Assembly: GCA_900544295.1 (NCBI GenBank)
Contig: UQUO01000046.1
Coordinates: 1-15,665, forward strand
From: an uncultured Eubacteriales bacterium
GTDB taxonomy: Bacteria; Bacillota; Clostridia; Oscillospirales; Oscillospiraceae
Direction of reading: 5' to 3'
Length of the DNA: 15,665 bases
Below, piece after piece: positions 6,137 through 11,982 of the stretch (position 1 is the first letter of the stretch; each line of letters starts with the position of its first letter). The notes under the pieces were generated by a model. The model saw only the letters and a program-made list of their open reading frames with translations, did no database searches and was not told where the DNA came from. Made by a program: the position numbers and the translations under genes.

Positions 6137-6919
6137 ATGAACAACACGGTGACAAGGGCGCTGGGCTTCATCTCCCGGCACAAGAGGGCGGCCTCCGGGG
6201 CCGCGCTGGTGCTGGCCGTTGTGCTGGTCTTCGCGCTTGTCAACAGTCCGGCGGTGGTGGGCGTTTCGGCCACGCGGCGCTCGCTGCCCGTCTACAGCGT
6301 GGAGCGCGACGGCAAGTTCGTCGCCCTCAGTTTCGACGCCGCCTGGGGCAACGAGGATACGGAGGAGCTCATCGACATCCTCACCTCGCACGGCGTCACG
6401 GCCACCTTCTTCCTTGTCGGCCAGTGGGTGGATAAATACCCCGAGTCCGTGAAGCAGCTGTCCGACGCGGGCATGGAGGTCATGAACCACTCCGACGACC
6501 ACGCCCACTTCGCCAAGCTCTCGGCCTCGGAAATAGTCGAGAACATCAACGCCTGCAACAGCAAGATAGAGGCCATCACCGGCGTGCGGCCCACGCTCTT
6601 CCGCTGCCCCTATGGCGAGTATGACGACAACGTCATCGACACCGTGAACGGCATGGGCATGACGGCCATACAGTGGGACGTGGACAGTCTCGACTGGAAG
6701 GGCTTAGACGCTGCCGAGATCACCCGCCGCGTCGTGGGCGGGGTCGAGCCCGGCTCCATCGTCCTCTTCCACAACGCCGCTGAGCACACGCCCGAGGCCC
6801 TTGCCGGCATCATCGAGGCGCTTCAGGCAGACGGCTACACCATCGTACCCATTTCCCAGCTGCTGCTCTCAGGCGAATACAGCATAGATCACACGGGACG
6901 CATGCACCCGGCGGCATAG
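6137..6919 (+). CDS. pdaB: PdaB-type polysaccharide deacetylase (NodB domain)
   Basis: 260 residues. A cytoplasmic N-terminus, one membrane anchor (about 21-38), then an extracellular NodB domain (about 60-245). The signature SFDAAWGNEDTE (65-76), HSDDH (118-122), RCPYGEYD (156-163), WDVDSLDWKG (180-189) and VLFHN (209-213) follow the sporulation deacetylase family PdaB, which acts at the spore envelope or cortex in endospore formers. D67 and both histidines are kept, but the second aspartate of the canonical FDDG motif is alanine, as in other PdaB-like proteins with FDAAWG, so metal-dependent activity is uncertain. I chose ATG 6137 because GGGGGG lies seven bases upstream; ATG 6104 has no clear ribosome site. 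No clear sporulation sigma-factor promoter was identified. Confidence 0.85.
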   Translation: MNNTVTRALGFISRHKRAASGAALVLAVVLVFALVNSPAVVGVSATRRSLPVYSVERDGKFVALSFDAAWGNEDTEELIDILTSHGVTATFFLVGQWVDKYPESVKQLSDAGMEVMNHSDDHAHFAKLSASEIVENINACNSKIEAITGVRPTLFRCPYGEYDDNVIDTVNGMGMTAIQWDVDSLDWKGLDAAEITRRVVGGVEPGSIVLFHNAAEHTPEALAGIIEALQADGYTIVPISQLLLSGEYSIDHTGRMHPAA

Positions 6920-6923
6920 AGCC

Positions 6924-6966
6924 AAAAAAGCGCGGACGGTTTTTGCCGTCCGCGCTCTGGTTTTTC
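6924..6966. terminator. Bidirectional terminator between pdaB and the alr-mazF cluster
   Basis: AGCGCGGACGG (6929-6939) pairs with CCGTCCGCGCT (6946-6956). A's flank the left side and T's the right side, so it can stop transcription from both strands. Confidence 0.85.
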
Positions 6967-6971
6967 AGTTT

Positions 6972-7430
6972 TCAGCTCACGCTGTATGCACCGCGCACCA
7001 GGAGGGTGGAGTTAGCGGAGGCAGTCACGCCGGAGCCGGAGCCAACGTAGAGGTGATTTGCAGTGAGCGCGCCGCCAGAGGCCAGCTCGGAGCCGCTCGT
7101 AACATCCACCAGCGCTCCGGAGGCGGCGCAGGCGCCGCTGCGCAGGACTATCTCGCAGCCCTCGCCAACGCTCAGCGTCCCGCCCGAGGGCAGCTGAACA
7201 ACGGAAAAGCCGCCGGCCTCCGCGCCGTACTGGGATTTATACTGCTCCGCCGCCTCGGCTATCTGCTCGTCGAGCTGCTGCTCCATCTTCGGGCCAAGCA
7301 CCTTCTCCAAATAGCTCATCGCCACGAGAGGGTCCGACTGCGTGCCGTAATTCGTCGCGGCGTAGGCGCCGATGCCCGCCGCAAGCACGGCGACGGCTAT
7401 TACAAGTACAACTATCTGCCACTTTTTCAT
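6972..7430 (-). CDS. Secreted or membrane-anchored protein of unknown function
   Basis: 152 residues. MKKW followed by a hydrophobic run (about 5-25) is a signal peptide or single anchor. A charged helical stretch (about 38-70, VLGPKMEQQLDEQIAEAAEQY) is followed by a C-terminal domain of about 80 residues from FSVVQLPSGGTLSVGEGCEIVLRSG to LLVRGAYSVS, rich in G and S and probably all-beta. The arrangement 'G.G.E..LR.G.a...LvDvt.G..L..g..l..NHLY' is one I recognise from other Clostridial hypothetical proteins without known function. GGAGG stands six bases before the ATG. It is the last gene of the minus-strand cluster, 55 bp after mazF, and ends at a bidirectional terminator. Confidence 0.7.
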   Translation of the reverse strand: MKKWQIVVLVIAVAVLAAGIGAYAATNYGTQSDPLVAMSYLEKVLGPKMEQQLDEQIAEAAEQYKSQYGAEAGGFSVVQLPSGGTLSVGEGCEIVLRSGACAASGALVDVTSGSELASGGALTANHLYVGSGSGVTASANSTLLVRGAYSVS

Positions 7431-7450
7431 ATGTAACCTCCAGGCTCTCT

Positions 7451-7475
7451 CCCCCGGGCGCGCCGCGCCCGGGGG
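7451..7475. repeat. GC-only hairpin between mazF and the secreted protein gene
   Basis: CCCCCGGGCG (7451-7460) pairs perfectly with CGCCCGGGGG (7466-7475). Read in the direction of the genes it has no U-tract, and the ribosome site of the next gene follows directly. It may protect or process the mRNA, or be a partial attenuator, rather than act as a full terminator. Confidence 0.5.
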
Positions 7476-7485
7476 CTTTCTCTTC

Positions 7486-7839
7486 TCACTGCGCCAGGCC
7501 GAAGCTCACGGCTATGGCGTTGTTCACCCTGTCCATTGTGGGCCCGTCGAGCTGGCCCATTCTCTCGCGCAGGCGGGACTTGTCGAGCGTGCGTATCTGC
7601 TCCAGCAGGATGACGCTGTCCCGGCTCAGGCCGTAGCTGCGCGCCGACAGCTCTATGTGCGTCGGCAGCCTGGCCTTCCCCGTCTGCGAGGTTATTGCCG
7701 CGGCTATCACCGTCGGGCTGTGCCGGTTGCCCGTGTCGTTTTGAACTATGAGCACCGGCCGCATGCCGCCCTGTTCACTGCCCACCACGGGGCTCAGGTC
7801 GGCGTAGTAGATGTCTCCGCGCTTGACTGGATTTTGCAT
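7486..7839 (-). CDS. ndoA: MazF/EndoA-family endoribonuclease toxin
   Basis: 117 residues, the usual length for Bacillus EndoA, and very similar to it throughout ([40 protein letters not shown]). The family cleaves single-stranded mRNA at short recognition sequences as a dimer in the cytoplasm. R27 in the GGMRPV turn and T50 in the AAITSQ turn correspond to the catalytic Arg/Thr pair, so it should be active. I placed the start at ATG 7839, nine bases after GGAG; the GTG at 7848 is only one base after it. In Bacillus the antitoxin gene ndoAI lies between alr and ndoA, but here the 103 bp between alr and this gene cannot encode one. Confidence 0.93.
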   Translation of the reverse strand: MQNPVKRGDIYYADLSPVVGSEQGGMRPVLIVQNDTGNRHSPTVIAAAITSQTGKARLPTHIELSARSYGLSRDSVILLEQIRTLDKSRLRERMGQLDGPTMDRVNNAIAVSFGLAQ

Positions 7840-7942
7840 TGGCTTCACACTCCGTATAGTGCCCGTTCATATTATATGTGATATGTAGGGCAGCGGTACT
7901 TTTACCGCCAATGCTATTTTCACACGAAGCAGCCAATTTTAT
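7840..7942 (-). other. alr-mazF gap without antitoxin gene; contains a hairpin and a TATAAT box
   Basis: GCGGTA (7893-7898) and TACCGC (7903-7908) form a hairpin, next to a TGTAGGG word shared with the region near 137. TATAAT on the minus strand (7871-7876) might give mazF its own promoter, but no good -35 is placed 16-18 bp away. No open frame with a ribosome site and plausible antitoxin length fits. Confidence 0.5.
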
Positions 7943-9064
7943 TCACAGGCCGATATATACCCTCGGAACACGCGGGGAAATGGCGCACAGCAGCTCGTAG
8001 GAAATTGTTCCCGCGATGTCCGCGAGCTCTCCCGCGTCCGGCTCGTCACCGAAAACAGTGACGATATCGCCCGCCCTGACCTCCGGCATGTCCGTCACGT
8101 CCACCATGCACATGTCCATGCAGATTCGGCCCACCTGGCGCGCCCGGCGGCCGTTTATGACGACGTCGAATTTGCCGGAGAGGCTGCGGTGCAGCCCGTC
8201 CGCGTAGCCGACGGGGATGACGGCCAGGCGCATATCCCGCTCGCAGGTGTAGATGCGGCCATAGCTTATCGTGTCTCCCGCGCGGTGCTCCGTCACCTCT
8301 GCGACGCGGGTCAAGAGCCGCATGACCGGCTTCAAGTCCAGTCCGCCGCGCTCCGCGCCCGGGTAGAGCCCGTAGAGCAGCAGGCCGGGGCGGACCATGT
8401 CGAGGCAGGTCTGCCTGAAGTTTACCACAGCTCCGCTGTTGGCGCAATGCCTTATGCCGAGGCTGCGGCCGGTTTCATTTTCCAGCGCGTCCACGGCGGC
8501 GGTGAAGCGCCCGAACTGCTCCAGCGTGAAGCTCTCCTCCGGCTCGTCCGAGACGGCGAAGTGCGTGAAGACGCCCGCAGATTCAAGGCCGGGGAGCCGC
8601 AGCAGCTCACGCACGCCGTCCAGCTCCCGCTCGCTTGAGACTGAAAAGCCTGTGCGGCCCATGCCCGTCTCAAGCTTTATGTGGCAGCGGAGCGTGAGGC
8701 CCGTACCCGCAAGGGCGCGGCTCATGCCGCGCGCGCAGTCTATATCGCCTATCGCCTGCTCCGCGCCCAGCCGAGCTATGTCCGGCGCAAGGAAGGCCGG
8801 GCTGGGAGCCAGGATGAGTATGGGCATCTCCAGCCCCGCCGCGCGCAGCTCCGCCGCCTCCTCATAGCAGGAGACGGCGATGTAATCCGCGCCCAGCTCT
8901 TCCAGCCGCCGCGCTATCGTCACAGCGCCGTGGCCGTAGGCGTTGGCCTTGCACAGTCCCGCAAAACGGCAGCCCTCCGGCAGGGCGCGGCGGATCTCTC
9001 TATAATTGTGCTCCAGGCGGTGCAGATCTATCTCCGCCCAGGTCCGTTTGTCTTCGTTTCTCAT
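7943..9064 (-). CDS. alr: Alanine racemase
   Basis: 373 residues. PLP enzyme converting L- to D-alanine for peptidoglycan. K39 in CKANAYGHG carries the cofactor and Y268 in SYGRIY is the second catalytic base; HCANSG (206-211) and GRICMD (312-317) are also typical. The TIM barrel spans about 1-245 and the beta domain the rest. I chose ATG 9064, with GGAAGG seven bases before it; ATG 9079 directly abuts the stop of the lipoprotein gene and lacks a ribosome site. The cysteine before K39, where most family members have a hydrophobic or small residue, is a minor oddity. The order nnrD-lipoprotein-alr-mazF is the conserved Firmicute neighbourhood. Whether this is the only or the spore-linked racemase cannot be told. 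Confidence 0.95.
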   Translation of the reverse strand: MRNEDKRTWAEIDLHRLEHNYREIRRALPEGCRFAGLCKANAYGHGAVTIARRLEELGADYIAVSCYEEAAELRAAGLEMPILILAPSPAFLAPDIARLGAEQAIGDIDCARGMSRALAGTGLTLRCHIKLETGMGRTGFSVSSERELDGVRELLRLPGLESAGVFTHFAVSDEPEESFTLEQFGRFTAAVDALENETGRSLGIRHCANSGAVVNFRQTCLDMVRPGLLLYGLYPGAERGGLDLKPVMRLLTRVAEVTEHRAGDTISYGRIYTCERDMRLAVIPVGYADGLHRSLSGKFDVVINGRRARQVGRICMDMCMVDVTDMPEVRAGDIVTVFGDEPDAGELADIAGTISYELLCAISPRVPRVYIGL

Positions 9065-9079
9065 GGTCTCGCCTTCCAT

Positions 9080-9640
9080 TCAGCTCAGGGAAAACCCATC
9101 TATCCTGCAAGTTATCAGCGTGCGCCCGCTCTCCCGGCTCGTGAACTCCGCCGAGACGGGCGCGCCGGAGCCGTCCAGCCTGAGCGTCAAGCCCAGCTCG
9201 TCCTCCGGCACGAGGCTCGCAACGCTTTCGCCGCCCTCCGTCCAGGCCAGCTCCACGTAGGCCGTGCGCAGCGCCTCGCAGAGCTTCGGCAGGGCTGTCA
9301 CCGGCGAGAGGCCCTCTGCCACCTCGCCTGCGTCCAGGATGAGGCCCTCGTATTCGAGCGCCGCGCCCTCGGCGTCCAGCCTTGCCCTGACCCCGGCTAT
9401 CAGCTCCGGCGCCAGCGCCTCCACCTCGCTGCCCTGCGCGCCTGAGACGCAGCGCAGAGTGTACTCCGAGCGCGTGCCGTCCTGTCCCCAGGCCGTGACA
9501 AGCGCCGTCAGCTCCGCTTCCCCCTCCGCCATCGAGGCGCGCAGCTCCTCGACGGCCTGCTCCGCCGCGTCCCCGCCGCAGGCCGCGAGCGGGACGAGCA
9601 GGAGCGCTGTCATTAGTGCGGCAAGCATCCTTCGCCGCAT
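9080..9640 (-). CDS. Lipoprotein upstream of alr (YdcC/GerS position)
   Basis: 186 residues. A signal peptide of type II ends in LAAC with the lipidated cysteine at C21, so the protein should sit on the outer face of the membrane. The mature part has a long acidic helical start (EQAVEELRASMAEGEAEL) and later beta-type segments ending in LTLRLDGSGAPVSAEF and TLITCRIDGFSLS, which resemble the last strands of LolA-like lipoproteins. In Bacillus this position is held by YdcC, and in Clostridioides difficile the germination lipoprotein GerS is made from an operon with an alanine racemase. The similarity is by context and fold impression, not by a clear motif. It begins six bases after nnrD ends; GGAGG lies 11 bases before the ATG. 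Confidence 0.7.
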   Translation of the reverse strand: MRRRMLAALMTALLLVPLAACGGDAAEQAVEELRASMAEGEAELTALVTAWGQDGTRSEYTLRCVSGAQGSEVEALAPELIAGVRARLDAEGAALEYEGLILDAGEVAEGLSPVTALPKLCEALRTAYVELAWTEGGESVASLVPEDELGLTLRLDGSGAPVSAEFTSRESGRTLITCRIDGFSLS

Positions 9641-9646
9641 GGTATT

Positions 9647-10510
9647 TCATTCCTCCGTCACGGTTTTCAGCGCCGCCGGAAGCAGGCGTATCATGTCCGT
9701 GGGCGTCATGCCGTATTCTCCGAGCTCCCCCGCCGCCATATCCCCAGCCAGGCCGTGCAGATACACCGCAGCGCGGACGGCATCACGGAACGGCAGTTGA
9801 CATAACATCGCCGCCATGAGGCCGGTCAACACGTCTCCTGAACCTCCCCGAGCCATACCGGGGTTGCCGGTTTGGTTTACATAACATTCTCCATCCGGGA
9901 AGGCTACGACGCTGCCGCTGCCTTTGAGCACCAGCGTACAGCCCCAGCGCGAGGCAAAGCGGCGCGCGGAGGCGACCCTGTCGCCGTCGAGCAGGCCGCC
10001 CAGCATGGCGAACTCCCCCTCGTGCGGTGTGAGGACCAGGGGGCAGGCGGCATCCTCCAGGCTGCTCATGTCCCGCGAGAGGGCCCAGAGGGCATCCGCG
10101 TCCACGACAGTCGGCACGCGCGAGGCGGCCAGCGCACCCTGCACGAACTCCGTGACCCCCGCGCTCCGGCCGAGGCCCGGGCCTATGGCCAGGCAGCTCA
10201 TGCGTTCCAGCCGCGCCTCGACCTCGGGCAGGGCCTCGGCCGTGAGGCGGCCCTGCGCGTCGCAGGGCAGAGGAAAGGGCATGGCCTCGTCGTTCTTCAC
10301 GGCGGTGACGGCATAGATGCTCTCCGGCACGCCGAGCCAGACAAGGCCCGCGCCGCCGCGCACCGCCGCGCGCGAGGCGAAGCTCGGCGCGCCCGTGTAG
10401 CCGCGGCTGCCGGCCAGTATGAGCAGGCGGCCGTAGTCCCGCTTGGAACTCTCCCGCACCCGCTTGGGCAGGCGGACGGGGCTGTTTGGTTTTTCAGTCT
10501 CGGTTTTCAT
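9647..10510 (-). CDS. nnrD: ADP-dependent NAD(P)H-hydrate dehydratase
   Basis: 287 residues. It repairs damaged NADH and NADPH by dehydrating the S-hydrate with ADP. The ribokinase-like fold is complete: GRLLILAGSRGYTGAP (27-42), GAGLVWLG (53-60), VVDADAL (135-141), TPHEGEF (161-167), LVLKGSGS (193-200) and GNPGMARGGSGDVLTG (215-230) with catalytic D226. The N-terminal NnrE epimerase domain that is fused in many bacteria is missing, and the epimerase is not in the window. No ribosome site precedes ATG 10510, and the promoter predicts an mRNA that begins at or within two bases of that ATG. An internal GTG at codon 18 is an alternative start with a weak site. It is the first gene of the minus-strand cluster. 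Confidence 0.92.
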   Translation of the reverse strand: MKTETEKPNSPVRLPKRVRESSKRDYGRLLILAGSRGYTGAPSFASRAAVRGGAGLVWLGVPESIYAVTAVKNDEAMPFPLPCDAQGRLTAEALPEVEARLERMSCLAIGPGLGRSAGVTEFVQGALAASRVPTVVDADALWALSRDMSSLEDAACPLVLTPHEGEFAMLGGLLDGDRVASARRFASRWGCTLVLKGSGSVVAFPDGECYVNQTGNPGMARGGSGDVLTGLMAAMLCQLPFRDAVRAAVYLHGLAGDMAAGELGEYGMTPTDMIRLLPAALKTVTEE

Positions 10511-10518
10511 GGCATAAC

Positions 10519-10547
10519 ATTATACATTTTTCAAATTCATAAGTCAA
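10519..10547 (-). promoter_or_regulatory. Promoter of the nnrD cluster, predicted leaderless
   Basis: On the minus strand TTGACT (10542-10547), a 17-bp spacer and TATAAT (10519-10524). Only eight bases separate the -10 from the ATG, so initiation at the usual distance falls on 10510-10512, at the start codon. Confidence 0.75.
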
Positions 10548-10559
10548 TTTATTTGACTT
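10541..10559. promoter_or_regulatory. Palindrome formed by two divergent -35 boxes
   Basis: AAGTCAA (10541-10547) and TTGACTT (10553-10559) are perfect complements with five bases between. They are the -35 elements of the nnrD and pheS promoters, so both start from one shared site. Confidence 0.6.
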
Positions 10560-10581
10560 CCGGCGAACGTTGTGCTATAAA
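10553..10581 (+). promoter_or_regulatory. Promoter of the T-box-pheST transcript
   Basis: TTGACT (10553-10558), exactly 17 bp, then TATAAA (10576-10581). The transcript starts near 10588 and enters the T-box leader. Confidence 0.8.
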
Positions 10582-10587
10582 TGTATT

Positions 10588-10830
10588 CCAGTTGAAGATA
10601 TTTTATTGCTGTGAACGGGAAAATGACCCGAAACGGCGCACAGAGAACGGGGGCCGCCGGCTGTAAGCCCCCCGCGCACGTTGAGTCTGGTTCGCCCGGG
10701 AGCTCCGGCCAATCACCGGCGGGTAAGCCCGTTACAGCGTACGAGTGCGGCGCTCTCTGCGCCGAATAACGGGTGGTACCGCGGAAGATAGGCTCTTTCG
10801 TCCTGTATGGGGACGAAGGGCCGTTTTTTT
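10588..10830 (+). ncRNA. T-box leader controlling pheS-pheT
   Basis: The T-box core GGGTGGTACCGCGG (10771-10784) is intact and is followed by a terminator, with phenylalanyl-tRNA synthetase genes directly downstream. The AGAGA motif of Stem I is near 10643-10647, and a distal GC-rich hairpin follows. TTC at 10691-10693 on the 3' side of Stem I is the best candidate specifier for tRNA-Phe. CCCGTTA (10728-10734) can pair with TAACGGG (10767-10773). Uncharged tRNA-Phe would bind and favour the antiterminator. The specifier assignment is by eye and less certain than the T-box itself. Confidence 0.9.
10791..10830 (+). terminator. T-box-regulated terminator
   Basis: GGCTCTTTCGTCC (10791-10803) pairs with GGACGAAGGGCC (10811-10822) with one unpaired base, followed by G and seven T's. 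It overlaps the 3' end of the T-box region, as required for the switch. Confidence 0.88.
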
Positions 10831-10868
10831 GTGCGTACCGCAAACTGAAAGGGGAAGTCTGAAACAAA

Positions 10869-11894
10869 ATGAAAGAGATGCTGGAAAAGCTCAGGGCCGA
10901 ATCCGCGGCCGCCATCTCCGAAGCGGCGAGCACCGAAGCGCTTGAGGCGCTGAGGGTGAAGTACCTCGGCAAGAAGGGCGAGCTCACCGCCATACTCAAG
11001 CAGATGGGCAAACTCTCCGCCGAGGAGCGCCCCGTCATAGGCCAGCTCGCCAACAGCGTGCGCGCCGAGCTCGAAGCCGAGCTCGAAAGCCGCAAGGCCG
11101 CCCTCGCCGAGGCCGCGCTCGAAAAGCAGCTTGAGGCCGAGGCGCTGGACGTCACCCTGCCCGGCAAGCGCGTCAAGGGCGGGCACAAGCACCCGATGGA
11201 CATCGTCATCGACGAGCTCAAGGACATCTTCATAGGCATGGGCTTCGAGGTCGACGACGGCCCCGAGGTCGAGCTCTCCACCTACAACTTCGACCGCCTG
11301 AACACCGACGAGGGCCACCCCGCCCGCGAGTGGACGGACACCTTCTATCTCGACGAGGAGAGCCGCACCCTGCTCCGCACCCACACCTCCCCCATGGAGC
11401 CGCGCATCATGGAGACCCGCGAGGGTCCCATCCGCGCCGCCGTGTTCGGCCGCTGCTACCGCAAGGACGAGGTGGACGCCACGCACAGCCCCATGTTCCA
11501 CCAGATGGAGGGTCTGGTCGTCGATAAGCACATCACCTTCGCCGACCTCAAGGGCCTGCTGCACAACATGGCCGTGCAGCTCTACGGTCCCAACACCGTG
11601 ACCCGCTTCCGCCCGCACCACTTCCCCTTCACGGAGCCCAGCTGCGAGATGGACGTCCTCTGCCACAAGTGCGGCGGCAAGGGCTGTCCCACCTGCAAGG
11701 GCGAGGGCTGGATAGAGCTCCTCGGTGCCGGCGTCACCAACCCGCACGTGCATGAGATGAGCGGCATCGACCCCGCCACGCACTCCGGCCTCGCCTGGGG
11801 CATGGGCCTTGAGCGCGCCGCCATGCGCCGCTTCAAGATAGCCGACCTGCGGCTCATGTTCGAGAACGACATCCGCTTCCTCGAACAGTTCTGA
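10869..11894 (+). CDS. pheS: Phenylalanyl-tRNA synthetase alpha subunit
   Basis: 341 residues. Catalytic subunit of the alpha2-beta2 enzyme that charges tRNA-Phe. An N-terminal coiled coil (about 1-95) is followed by the class II core: HPMDIVIDEL (108-117, motif 1 region), the FGRCYRKDEVDATHSPMFHQMEGL block (193-216, motif 2) and GLAWGMGLERAAM (307-319, motif 3). Residues 265-276 carry C-x2-C-x4-C-x2-C in an insertion, a likely zinc knuckle. I have seen this insertion in other Clostridial PheS, so it is a lineage feature and not a defect. GGGGAAG lies 11 bases before the ATG. Control is by the upstream T-box. Confidence 0.97.
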   Translation: MKEMLEKLRAESAAAISEAASTEALEALRVKYLGKKGELTAILKQMGKLSAEERPVIGQLANSVRAELEAELESRKAALAEAALEKQLEAEALDVTLPGKRVKGGHKHPMDIVIDELKDIFIGMGFEVDDGPEVELSTYNFDRLNTDEGHPAREWTDTFYLDEESRTLLRTHTSPMEPRIMETREGPIRAAVFGRCYRKDEVDATHSPMFHQMEGLVVDKHITFADLKGLLHNMAVQLYGPNTVTRFRPHHFPFTEPSCEMDVLCHKCGGKGCPTCKGEGWIELLGAGVTNPHVHEMSGIDPATHSGLAWGMGLERAAMRRFKIADLRLMFENDIRFLEQF

Positions 11895-11982
11895 TAGAAG
11901 TGTCCGCCCGAGGCGGAGCCCCGTGCGGACGCATAGTAAAGTGCGGACTTATTTGGATGAAGTATGAAGGAGTTCGATATAA
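11895..11982 (+). other. pheS-pheT spacer with a small inverted repeat
   Basis: GTCCGC (11902-11907) and GCGGAC (11925-11930) can pair across 17 bases, and GTGCGGAC recurs at 11941. There is no T-run, so the hairpin should not stop transcription. AAGGAG before the pheT ATG gives it its own ribosome site. Confidence 0.5.

Noticed and set aside
7451..7475. GC hairpin as a full terminator after mazF
   Set aside because: In the direction of the genes it is not followed by U's and the next gene's ribosome site comes immediately.
9080..9640. The lipoprotein as a degenerate antitoxin or toxin-system part
   Set aside because: It has a clear signal peptide and lipobox, incompatible with a cytoplasmic antitoxin.
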